Part shown: positions 9,295-16,959 of the stretch, in pieces
Layout: every line of letters starts with the position of its first letter
Position numbering within the stretch: position 1 is the stretch's first letter
From: Proteus vulgaris
GTDB lineage: Bacteria > Pseudomonadota > Gammaproteobacteria > Enterobacterales > Enterobacteriaceae
Assembly: GCF_023100685.1 (NCBI RefSeq)
Contig: NZ_CP090064.1
Coordinates: forward strand, 496,001-560,000
DNA length: 64,000 nucleotides
Direction of reading: 5' to 3'
Notes under the pieces: generated by a model
Told to the model about the DNA's origin: nothing
The model's input: the letters and a program-made list of their open reading frames with translations, nothing else
The model's database searches: none
Program-made: the position numbers and the translations under genes

Positions 9295-10398
9295 TTAATA
9301 AAGCCATTCCCGTCCTAATTGGTCGGCAGTTAAAATTGCGGCGTAAACCTTATCTGAATCAACATCAAACGGCATGTTATAAATTGTCTCTCCTTCAGCA
9401 CAACTTAACTCAGCCACTGCCATGATTTTTTCATTCAGCTCATCGCCTGTGGCATTGATACCCAATTCTTCTAAGGTGACAGGTAATCCCACTAAAATAC
9501 AGAAGTCGAGAAACTCTTCTAATTCTTCTAATGGGCTATTTTCTAACACTAATTGCACTAATGTACCAAAGGCAACTTTTTCGCCATGATACATATGGTG
9601 ACACTCTTCTAGTGCAGTAAATCCATTATGGATGGCATGAGCCGCAGCAAGGCCCGCACTTTCGAAACCAATACCACTTAGGAATGTATTGGCTTCGATA
9701 ATATTTTCGACAGCCGTTGTACAAACTCCTCGGCTAACCGACAGTTTTGCTTTATAGCCATCTTCTAAAAGAGTGTTATAGCAAAGTTCAGCCAGAGCAA
9801 GCGCTGCAAGCGTTGACTTACCCCCTGCCATAGTTTGTTTTTGTGCGTTGCTACAGGCTCTCGCTTCAAAGTAAGTCGCTAAAGCATCCCCCATACCTGC
9901 AACTAATAAACGGGCAGGCGCAGAAGCGATAACATTAGTATCCATAACAACCACATCAGGGTTGGTTGGGTAAAATAGATAACTATCAAATGCACCGAGT
10001 TCTGTATAAATAACAGAAAGGGCGCTGGTTGGCGCATCAGTAGAGGCAATGGTAGGGGATATCACGACTGGGAGCTGGCATTTATAAGCAACAGCCTTGG
10101 CGGTATCGAGTGTTTTACCACCACCAACGCCGATGATCACAAGCGATGCTTGGGCTTTTGCGAGTTCGGATAAACGATTAATTTCGTTATGTGTACACTC
10201 ACCATTAAACAGTTCAAAGTGCCCATTCACTTCATATTGAGACATACTGTCTTTAACGGTACTGCCGACTAATTCCATGACAAATTTATCAGCAATAATC
10301 AATGCTCTATTGCCAAAAGGCTTCGCGTACTTACCAATATGAAATAACGCATCAGGCCCTTGAATATATTTAGCGGGGGATTGAATAACTTTTAACAT
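9295..10398 (-). CDS. gldA: NAD-dependent glycerol dehydrogenase
   Basis: Iron-containing-type alcohol dehydrogenase that interconverts glycerol and dihydroxyacetone with NAD; cytoplasmic. 367 aa, as in E. coli. The NAD-binding motif GVGGGKTLDTAK is present, with metal ligands expected in GMGDALATYFEA (Asp), AAAHAIHNGF (His) and HHMYHGEKVAFG (His). Start ATG 10398 has AGGAG at good spacing. It is followed by the DhaM-like gene, which fits a route from glycerol through dihydroxyacetone. Confidence 0.95.
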   Translation of the reverse strand: MLKVIQSPAKYIQGPDALFHIGKYAKPFGNRALIIADKFVMELVGSTVKDSMSQYEVNGHFELFNGECTHNEINRLSELAKAQASLVIIGVGGGKTLDTAKAVAYKCQLPVVISPTIASTDAPTSALSVIYTELGAFDSYLFYPTNPDVVVMDTNVIASAPARLLVAGMGDALATYFEARACSNAQKQTMAGGKSTLAALALAELCYNTLLEDGYKAKLSVSRGVCTTAVENIIEANTFLSGIGFESAGLAAAHAIHNGFTALEECHHMYHGEKVAFGTLVQLVLENSPLEELEEFLDFCILVGLPVTLEELGINATGDELNEKIMAVAELSCAEGETIYNMPFDVDSDKVYAAILTADQLGREWLY

Positions 10399-10763
10399 AA
10401 TAGACTCCTACTATTCGCAAAAGAGAGTAAAAAATCCTTATGGTGGGGCTCGTCATCCCAACAGACATATAACAATATGGAGACGATCCAAGAATACATT
10501 AACAGTTTAATAGGTGAATAAAATAATTTATTGTAAATAATTAATGGATTTTATATTAGCATGCAAAAAACATAGTAATAATGATATTTAAGCAATATTT
10601 TGTGAGTTGTTTAACTAATCACGCTAATTAATTACGGTATGAAATATTTACATTAAATAATAAAACATTTTAATCAGAATAAAGCTTCATAAAATTGAGT
10701 TATGAAGCTTTATTATTGGAATAATGACATTAATTTCATTATTATTTTGCGAGGTGTGCCTGA
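10399..10763. other. gldA upstream region and yhhQ terminator
   Basis: AT-rich stretch without a convincing gene. It holds a perfect 15-bp stem with a 7-base loop (AATAAAGCTTCATAA at 10678-10692 with 10700-10714), which lies 50 bases after the yhhQ stop and probably ends that transcript, plus a smaller hairpin (AATAATGA with TCATTATT) near 10720-10745. The gldA promoter must lie in the left half; I could not place it with confidence. Confidence 0.6.
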
Positions 10764-11438
10764 TTATGAACGGATCTCAGCATAATCTTGTTTTTGATTT
10801 TCTTGTGCGAAAAAGTGACGCAAAATGAAATTCAATAGAACGCCATAAGCAGGCAAGAAAAACAGCATACAAATGGTTAATTTAAACACATAGTCTACTA
10901 AGGCGATTTCTACCCAATTTTCTGCCATAAAGGCGTCAGTGCTGCGGTAAAACGCAATAAAGAAGAAGGCCAGTGTGTCGAGTAAATTACCAAAGAACAT
11001 TGCTGCACTTGGCGCAACCCACCATTTTTGTTGTTGTCTTAAACGATTAAAGACAGACACATCCATGATTTGACCTAACACATAAGCCATAAAGCTTGCT
11101 GTCGCAATTCTTGCCACCATGATATTAAAATCAGCTAATGAGGCAAATCCCTGCCAACTGCCTTGGAAAAAAAGCGTTGAGATCAGGTAAGAAATTGCCA
11201 ATGCAGGTAGCATAACAGCGGTAATAATGCGTCTGGCAAGTGGTGCGCCATAAATACGAACCGTTAGATCTGTTGCCAGAAAAATAAACGGAAAGGTAAA
11301 GGCACCCCAAGTGGTATGGAAACCAAAAATGGAGATAGGTAACTGCACAAGATAGTTACTAGAGGTAATTATCAATATGTGGAACAAAGAAAGCCATAAC
11401 AGCGCCACCGCTTTTTGGCGGGGAGTAAACGTATACAT
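10764..11438 (-). CDS. yhhQ: Queuosine precursor transporter, VUT/YhhQ family
   Basis: Inner-membrane transporter; E. coli YhhQ imports queuosine precursors such as preQ0 and preQ1. The start at ATG 11438 (MYTFTPRQKAVALL) is preferred over upstream in-frame codons: it has AAGG 9 bases upstream and gives 224 aa (E. coli 221). About six hydrophobic segments, with the family stretches FPFIFLATDLTVRIYG, AYVLGQIMDVSVFN and FFGNLLDTLAFFFIAF. Divergent from tusA, as in E. coli; the E. coli neighbour dcrB is absent. Confidence 0.93.
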   Translation of the reverse strand: MYTFTPRQKAVALLWLSLFHILIITSSNYLVQLPISIFGFHTTWGAFTFPFIFLATDLTVRIYGAPLARRIITAVMLPALAISYLISTLFFQGSWQGFASLADFNIMVARIATASFMAYVLGQIMDVSVFNRLRQQQKWWVAPSAAMFFGNLLDTLAFFFIAFYRSTDAFMAENWVEIALVDYVFKLTICMLFFLPAYGVLLNFILRHFFAQENQKQDYAEIRS

Positions 11439-11631
11439 AAATTGTACCTTTTTAGTGATTGGGGTGAGGGAACCCAATAAAACAGTGATTTCTCTCTTAA
11501 ATGAGAGGATGCGCATAATACGCTGGTTGCGCAACAAAAGCAAAGGTTGGGGAAAATTCCCTTGCGTTTAATGTGCCGTGATGTGAACACGAAAGAGAGA
11601 TATAATAATAGCATCTGTCAGTGTAAGAAAA

Positions 11632-11898
11632 ATGGTTAATAGAATGAATGCTCAATTTGACGATGCAACTAAAACATTAGATACGCTAGGGCTACGTTGC
11701 CCAGAGCCTGTGATGTTAGTGCGTAAAACCATAAGAAATATGGCATTAGGTGAGACGTTATTAGTGATTGCTGATGATCCTGCGACTGTGCGTGATATTC
11801 CAGGATTTTGCCGTTTTATGGAACATGATTTATTAAATCAAGAGATACAATCTGCACCATATCGTTATCTTATTCGTAAAAAAGAGAGCAATTTGTAA
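11632..11898 (+). CDS. tusA: Sulfur carrier protein TusA
   Basis: Small cytoplasmic sulfur carrier that takes persulfide sulfur from IscS and passes it to TusBCD for tRNA 2-thiouridine synthesis. 88 aa from ATG 11632; ATG 11644 would give 84 aa, closer to E. coli (81 aa), and neither has a strong Shine-Dalgarno sequence. The persulfide cysteine is in the signature [10 protein letters not shown], and the block [14 protein letters not shown] is well conserved. It converges on zntA with a shared terminator. Confidence 0.95.
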   Translation: MVNRMNAQFDDATKTLDTLGLRCPEPVMLVRKTIRNMALGETLLVIADDPATVRDIPGFCRFMEHDLLNQEIQSAPYRYLIRKKESNL

Positions 11899-11931
11899 TT
11901 TATGCTGTAAATATTGCTAATCTTAACGCTA

Positions 11932-11980
11932 AAAAATAACCCAAACTCCAGATTAACTGAGGTTTGGGTTTTGTTATTTT
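11932..11980. terminator. Bidirectional terminator between tusA and zntA
   Basis: AACCCAAACTC at 11938-11948 pairs with GAGGTTTGGGTT at 11959-11970 (one unpaired base). There is an A-rich tract before and a T-rich tract after, so it can serve both convergent genes. Confidence 0.8.
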
Positions 11981-11987
11981 AACGTGC

Positions 11988-14411
11988 TTACTCTTTATGT
12001 GAGGCGTTAATTTTTACTCTTAATAGTCTTACTGCATTGGCTGTAACCAGTGCTGTTGCGCCGGAGTCAGCAAGAACAGCAACCCAAAGTCCTGTAATTC
12101 CTAATAAGCTTGTTACTAAAAATATCGCTTTTAAACCAAGTGCTATCGTAATGTTTTCACGGATGATTTTACGTGTCGCACGAGATAGCTTAATAATTTC
12201 AGGTAAGCCCGTTAAGCGATTATGTGTCAAGGCTGCATCAGCCGTTTCAAGTGCAACGTCAGTACCGCTTCCCATTGCAACACCAATAGTTGCAGCCTTC
12301 ATTGCTGGCGCATCATTGATACCATCACCCACCATCATTGTGTTATGTGTTTTACTGATTTCCATTACTGAAGTCACTTTATCTTCAGGTAGCAATCCTG
12401 CTCGGAAATCCATACCCAGTTTTTTCGCAATAGCCGCGGCTGCTCTTGGATTATCACCCGTTAGCATAACGGCATTGATGTTCATCTCTTTCAATAACTT
12501 CATTGATTCAACAGCATCATTGCGTAAGGTATCTTGCATAGCAATAACACCGATAAGCTGACTCTCTTTTAATACAACAACCACGGTTTTACCTTCATCT
12601 TCAAGGCGTGCAACTTCTTGTTGCCACTGAGAAGAGAGCGATGTGTTATCTGATAACTGAGCAGGCGCACTCACTAGAATATGTTGGCTATTTAAATAAC
12701 CTTCAATGCCTTTGCCCGCTAAGGCTTTACGATCTTCAGCCTCAACAACAAGCACACCGTTTTCTTGCGCCTTATTGATAATAGCTTTTGCTAATGGGTG
12801 ATGAGAGCCAATTTCTACGGATGATGCAAAAGTTAGGACATCTTTTTCATTAAACCCGGTTTCAGCTACAACGTCAGTAACTTGAGGTTTCCCTTCTGTT
12901 AATGTGCCAGTTTTATCTAGTGCGATAGTATTAACTGTACCCAATTGTTCTAATGCTGCGCCACCTTTGATCAGTGCTCCGCGTTTAGTTGCTGCCGCTA
13001 ATGCTGAAGTGATAGCCGCGGGTGTTGAGATAACTAAAGCACAAGGACAACCAATCAATAATAGTGTTAAGCCGCGATAAATCCATGTTTCCCAAGGTTG
13101 TGAGAACAACAATGGTGGTACAATAATAACCAGCGCAGAGAACAACATAATCGCAGGTGTATAGTAACGGCTAAAACGGTCAATAAAGCGTTCAATTGGC
13201 GCTCTACGCTCTTCAGCTTCTTCAATCAATTGCAAAATACGGTCAATAGCATTTTGCCCTTGTTCAGATACCACTTTCATTTGCACTGATCTATCAACAG
13301 ATAAACAACCTGCAGCCACTTTTTCGCCTTGCAAACGCTCTACTGGTACAGATTCACCGGTTAATGCACTTTCATCAAAACTTGCAAATGTACTGACTAA
13401 TTCAGCATCTGTTGGCAAACGTGAACCTGGGGCGATTTCGATAATATCGCCAGGGCGCAGTTGCGCAACAGGAACTGTTTGTTTTTTGCCATCTTTGATT
13501 AATGTTGCTTCTTCTGGCACTAGTGCCATTAATGCACTTACACCACGACGAGCACGACCTGCAGCGTAAGACTCTAACATCTCACCAATCATAAACAGCA
13601 AAATAACCATTGCTGCTTCTTCGGTAGCATTAATAAATAGCGCACCAATTGCAGCAACGCTCATTAATGTTTCGATAGCAAATGGTGTGCCACTGCGAAT
13701 AAGTTGTAAGGACTTTTTCACAATGGGGAATAAACCAATTAAAGTTGTTGCGATAAAGGCTGCACGACCCGCTTGAGGATCAATAAATTCTGTACCCCAG
13801 CTAATCGCCATTAAAAGCGCCAATACAATAACAAATGAACTTTCTTTTAAGAGGCTTTGCTTAGCCACTTTTTGAGATTGAGGTGAAGATAGGTCAAAAA
13901 GCTCAAAGCCTGCACTGTTAATGGCGGCAATGACATCAGCGCGTAAATCACTATCCGCATCAACGACCAGTTTTTCAGTGGCAAAAAGCACTTTTGCTTG
14001 TTTTACACCTGTGACTTTGAGTGCTGCGGTTTCAATTTTTTGAGCGCAACTTGGGCAATCCATTCCTTGTACTTTCCAGCTAAAGCGTTGTTGTGCGACT
14101 TTTTCTGGCTCAATGTTAGAAACAGGAGCGTTGATATCACAGCTTCCATGAGCATGGTTATGCCCATCATGGTTATGATCGTGTCCATCATGATCATGTT
14201 GGTGATCATGTTGGTGATCATGTTCGTGGGAGTGTCCGTGATGATGCTCATCCTCACATTCAGGATCACTTTTGTCTATCTTGGTATGAGAATGTCCACT
14301 TTCAGTATGTGAGTGCGTACTATTCTCTGAGTGGCCTGAACAGCATTGAGAACTTGAGCAACAAGCATCGGTATGTTTATGATTATCGTGTTGATGAGCA
14401 TGTTTAGTCAT
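11988..14411 (-). CDS. zntA: Zn(II)/Cd(II)/Pb(II)-exporting P1B-type ATPase ZntA
   Basis: Inner-membrane heavy-metal efflux ATPase. ATG 14411 is preferred (AGGAG upstream; an upstream in-frame start at 14453 lies in the leader): 807 aa, against 732 in E. coli. The extra length is a long His-rich N-terminus (residues 4-88) with two CC pairs and repeated HDHQ units. Next come the metal-binding domain GMDCPSC (116-122), SALTGES, the transmembrane CPC motif in GCPCALVIS, the phosphorylation site DKTGT, SHHPLA and GDGINDAPA. All catalytic motifs are intact. The promoter has a ZntR-like layout. Confidence 0.97.
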   Translation of the reverse strand: MTKHAHQHDNHKHTDACCSSSQCCSGHSENSTHSHTESGHSHTKIDKSDPECEDEHHHGHSHEHDHQHDHQHDHDGHDHNHDGHNHAHGSCDINAPVSNIEPEKVAQQRFSWKVQGMDCPSCAQKIETAALKVTGVKQAKVLFATEKLVVDADSDLRADVIAAINSAGFELFDLSSPQSQKVAKQSLLKESSFVIVLALLMAISWGTEFIDPQAGRAAFIATTLIGLFPIVKKSLQLIRSGTPFAIETLMSVAAIGALFINATEEAAMVILLFMIGEMLESYAAGRARRGVSALMALVPEEATLIKDGKKQTVPVAQLRPGDIIEIAPGSRLPTDAELVSTFASFDESALTGESVPVERLQGEKVAAGCLSVDRSVQMKVVSEQGQNAIDRILQLIEEAEERRAPIERFIDRFSRYYTPAIMLFSALVIIVPPLLFSQPWETWIYRGLTLLLIGCPCALVISTPAAITSALAAATKRGALIKGGAALEQLGTVNTIALDKTGTLTEGKPQVTDVVAETGFNEKDVLTFASSVEIGSHHPLAKAIINKAQENGVLVVEAEDRKALAGKGIEGYLNSQHILVSAPAQLSDNTSLSSQWQQEVARLEDEGKTVVVVLKESQLIGVIAMQDTLRNDAVESMKLLKEMNINAVMLTGDNPRAAAAIAKKLGMDFRAGLLPEDKVTSVMEISKTHNTMMVGDGINDAPAMKAATIGVAMGSGTDVALETADAALTHNRLTGLPEIIKLSRATRKIIRENITIALGLKAIFLVTSLLGITGLWVAVLADSGATALVTANAVRLLRVKINASHKE
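14189..14226. repeat. zntA: Short tandem repeats in the zntA His-rich region
   Basis: Near-identical 12-base units (TGGTGATCATGT type) are repeated here and encode successive His-Asp-His-Gln steps of the N-terminal histidine tract. Units of this kind expand and contract by slippage, so the tract length may vary between strains. Confidence 0.65.
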
Positions 14412-14466
14412 AACTGGCTCTCCTTGTTCAACGAAGTAAAGTTCTAAAATCATTTATTTGATAAGT

Positions 14467-14498
14467 ACTTTACAGCTTGGAGTAGAGTCCAGAGTCAA
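14467..14498 (-). promoter_or_regulatory. ZntR-type zntA promoter with 20-bp spacer
   Basis: On the minus strand a -35 box TTGACT (14493-14498) and a -10 box TAAAGT (14467-14472) are separated by 20 bp. The spacer holds CTGGACTCTACTCCAAG, an imperfect palindrome close to the ZntR operator of E. coli. An over-long spacer filled with a dyad is the hallmark of MerR-family activated promoters. The predicted transcript start is about 50 bases before the zntA ATG. Confidence 0.88.
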
Positions 14499-14591
14499 GA
14501 TGTGCGACAGAAATTAATTGGCAAAAAGTGCGAATTAAATTAGAAGTCTAACCCCTTGATTTAAATATTTAAACCAAGGGGTTGATGAAAA

Positions 14592-15218
14592 CTAAAGGAA
14601 TAAGGCTCTAACAATAAAGAAATGCCCAATAAAATAACAGGCACTGACAAGCCCTTTTGAGGCTGAAAATGAGAAGCGGAATCGGTTGATTAACCATATT
14701 GAGTAAGCAATCACTAACAATAATGATCCGATCATCACTGATAAGTTGTAATCATTGCTTAAGTAGAAGAATTTTTCACCAGCCACCCAGAACATAGCAA
14801 ATGCAGCTAATAAAGTTAGGGAGGCTGGAATAGCTAATTTATCGAGCTTAGTCCAAACAATGGCTAAAATGATAATGAAAGCAAGAATAACGAATCCAAG
14901 TAAAGGAAGATAAAATGAGAGTTGTAATGGGAGTAAAAAACTCACCATATAAAGAATGTAGCTTAGAAAAATCAATGCGAAAGATGGTAGTAAATACTTA
15001 CCATCAAATATTCTTAGGATATCAGAAAGTAGTGTCGCTAATAACGCACCAACAATCAGGTAGCTATTAATGTTGTGTTCGGGAACTTGCCATGCCCAAA
15101 GTAATAAAAGAAGTAGTGTGATAGGACGGAATAACCATCGTTGCCAATTCGGCCCACGATATGCCGCATCAATATAAAGCCATCCGGAGAATAATACCGC
15201 GAGAAAAGGCCAACTCAT
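14592..15218 (-). CDS. yhhN: YhhN/TMEM86 family membrane protein
   Basis: 208 aa, the same length as E. coli YhhN, almost entirely hydrophobic with 7-8 predicted membrane segments. The family includes animal lysoplasmalogenases (TMEM86); the activity of the bacterial protein is not settled. Family-like stretches include YLIVGALLATLLSDILR and the C-terminal SACYFIGHFFIVRALFL. Divergent from yhhM, as in E. coli. No regulatory signal recognised. Confidence 0.88.
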   Translation of the reverse strand: MSWPFLAVLFSGWLYIDAAYRGPNWQRWLFRPITLLLLLLWAWQVPEHNINSYLIVGALLATLLSDILRIFDGKYLLPSFALIFLSYILYMVSFLLPLQLSFYLPLLGFVILAFIIILAIVWTKLDKLAIPASLTLLAAFAMFWVAGEKFFYLSNDYNLSVMIGSLLLVIAYSIWLINRFRFSFSASKGLVSACYFIGHFFIVRALFL

Positions 15219-15365
15219 AATATCTTCCTTATATTCAGAACTGTTTTATTATTCATAACAGAAAGCTTAATTTAAGAATAGCGGTTAATGACGAAACTGA
15301 CGGACTTATTAAAATAATATAAAGCACACTACTTTTTAATCCATATAACGATAGGAATTAATGTA

Positions 15366-15752
15366 ATGAATAAAGCAGCGATTATTGGTATTGCAGTACT
15401 GATTATAATTATCGCATCGGCAACTTATCGTTTTTTTGAACAGCGAAAACAACGAATAAGTGACGATAACTCACCTGTAAAACTTTATATGGTTGAAGTC
15501 ATTGATAAAAAAGAAATTGTGGCTAATGAACGACGCTCAAGAGAAAATGATGTGAATGGCCCAGAAACAACTCATTATTATCAAGTGACCTTTCGTTTAA
15601 CCACTGATGAACGTAAAGATTTGCTCTTGAATATTGATAAATCATCTTATCAAAATATCGAACCTAAAATGAAAGGACGTTTATTTATGCAAGGCAGTCG
15701 TTTTGTACAGTTTGAAACAGATATGCCAATCGATGAGCAAAATAATAAATAA
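15366..15752 (+). CDS. yhhM: DUF2500 protein YhhM
   Basis: 128 aa (E. coli YhhM 119). One N-terminal membrane segment at residues 4-21, then a soluble domain with the DUF2500 pattern: VEVIDKKEIVANERR, TTHYYQVTFRL and LFMQGSRFVQFE. Function unknown; probably an inner-membrane-anchored protein facing the periplasm. Its position between yhhN and yhhL is conserved with E. coli. Confidence 0.88.
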   Translation: MNKAAIIGIAVLIIIIASATYRFFEQRKQRISDDNSPVKLYMVEVIDKKEIVANERRSRENDVNGPETTHYYQVTFRLTTDERKDLLLNIDKSSYQNIEPKMKGRLFMQGSRFVQFETDMPIDEQNNK

Positions 15753-15832
15753 GCGAAAGTATTTATAAGATTGGCAAGCTCTGGGGTAGATGGGTAACCC
15801 CAGATAATTGCGAGGGTATACGAAGATCACAG

Positions 15833-16129
15833 CTATTGTTTTGTTTTATTTTTCTGTTTTTCTTCGTATTCTTTTCGTAATTCTTTTTGTATTTTTAATA
15901 ATTCAAAAATACCAAAGAAGAAAATACGAAATTGCAATCCAGTGGAGGGTTTTTGATCTTTAGGTTGCCCTGCTTTATACATGACAATTTGTAATCCATG
16001 CATAATTACCATAAAAATCAATGCAATATCCATAAAGTATTTTAATGGTTTAGGAAAAGGGGAAATAATATTTAAAAATAGAAAGCCCCAAACGCCGACC
16101 ATCAAAAATCGGCCAAAAAAGATTAACAT
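15833..16129 (-). CDS. yhhL: DUF1145 protein YhhL
   Basis: 98 aa (E. coli 89). Two or three hydrophobic segments (about 1-22 and 33-52), then a basic Lys/Glu-rich C-terminal tail. The stretch LKYFMDIALIFMVIMHGLQI is typical of DUF1145. Function unknown. It starts 17 bases after the rsmD stop on the same strand, so it is probably cotranscribed with rsmD, as in E. coli. Confidence 0.88.
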   Translation of the reverse strand: MLIFFGRFLMVGVWGFLFLNIISPFPKPLKYFMDIALIFMVIMHGLQIVMYKAGQPKDQKPSTGLQFRIFFFGIFELLKIQKELRKEYEEKQKNKTKQ

Positions 16130-16146
16130 AACAACTCCATAAAAAA

Positions 16147-16731
16147 TTAAGCAGATAAACTGCGAATATAAAGGCGATACGCAACTTGCCCTGCGATCTT
16201 CTCTCTATGCAATGTCCAATGGATTGGCAGTGTATAAGTCTGTGCTTTAACTTCTTCCTCAATATAAATATAGCAATCTTGCGCTAACCAACCGTTATTT
16301 TCTAATAATTGGACAGTGTCAGACAACATGCCTTTATGAAAAGGAGGATCTAAGAAAACGACATTATAAGGCGTGCCTTGTTTTGCGAGAAAGGATAATG
16401 CGCTGTCTTGAATAACATGTCCATTATCAGCATTAAGTAAGGCTAAATTTGCAGTAATTTGTTGGGCAACAGGACGCTCATATTCGATAAAAGTGGTTTC
16501 ACGAGCATAGCGAGAAAGAGCCTCAATTCCCAAGCCACCACTACCAGCAAAACAGTCGAGACAGCGAGCATCTTGGATGATGGGCATAAGCCAATTAAAG
16601 AGCGTTTCTTTCACTCTATCGGTTGTTGGTCGTAATCCTTGACTATCGAGAACAGGAAGTTTACGACCACGCCATTTACCCCCAATTATTCTAATTTGTC
16701 CCATTGGGGCTTTTTGTGGTTTTTTGGCCAT
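16147..16731 (-). CDS. rsmD: 16S rRNA (guanine-966-N2)-methyltransferase RsmD
   Basis: Class I SAM-dependent methyltransferase that makes m2G966 in 16S rRNA during 30S assembly. 194 aa (E. coli 198). RIIGGKWRGRKLPV and LRPTTDRVKETLFNWL form the N-terminal RNA-binding part, LDCFAGSGGLGIEALSR the SAM site, and FLDPPFHKG the catalytic (D/N)PP(F/Y) motif. Divergent from ftsY and upstream of yhhL. Confidence 0.96.
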   Translation of the reverse strand: MAKKPQKAPMGQIRIIGGKWRGRKLPVLDSQGLRPTTDRVKETLFNWLMPIIQDARCLDCFAGSGGLGIEALSRYARETTFIEYERPVAQQITANLALLNADNGHVIQDSALSFLAKQGTPYNVVFLDPPFHKGMLSDTVQLLENNGWLAQDCYIYIEEEVKAQTYTLPIHWTLHREKIAGQVAYRLYIRSLSA

Positions 16732-16959
16732 ATTATTTTGATTTATATCGTTTAAACGTGATTTCTGGAGTGTCTTTTGGAATAAGGGATCAGTGTCTCT
16801 TGATATCTTGATGACTTCCCTTGATTTAATCCGGAATAATTTACCATAAAATTCGTATAAAAGATGCGTTTATCCATGATCAAATGATAGACTTCATTAT
16901 TATTTTCAATATCGTCAATGTAATCGCGCCATGATTTAGTGCGAGGAGTTTAGTAGCTA

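Noticed and set aside
12037..12561. 174-codon plus-strand frame within zntA
   Set aside because: Antisense shadow of the conserved ATPase domain; no ribosome site and no recognisable family.
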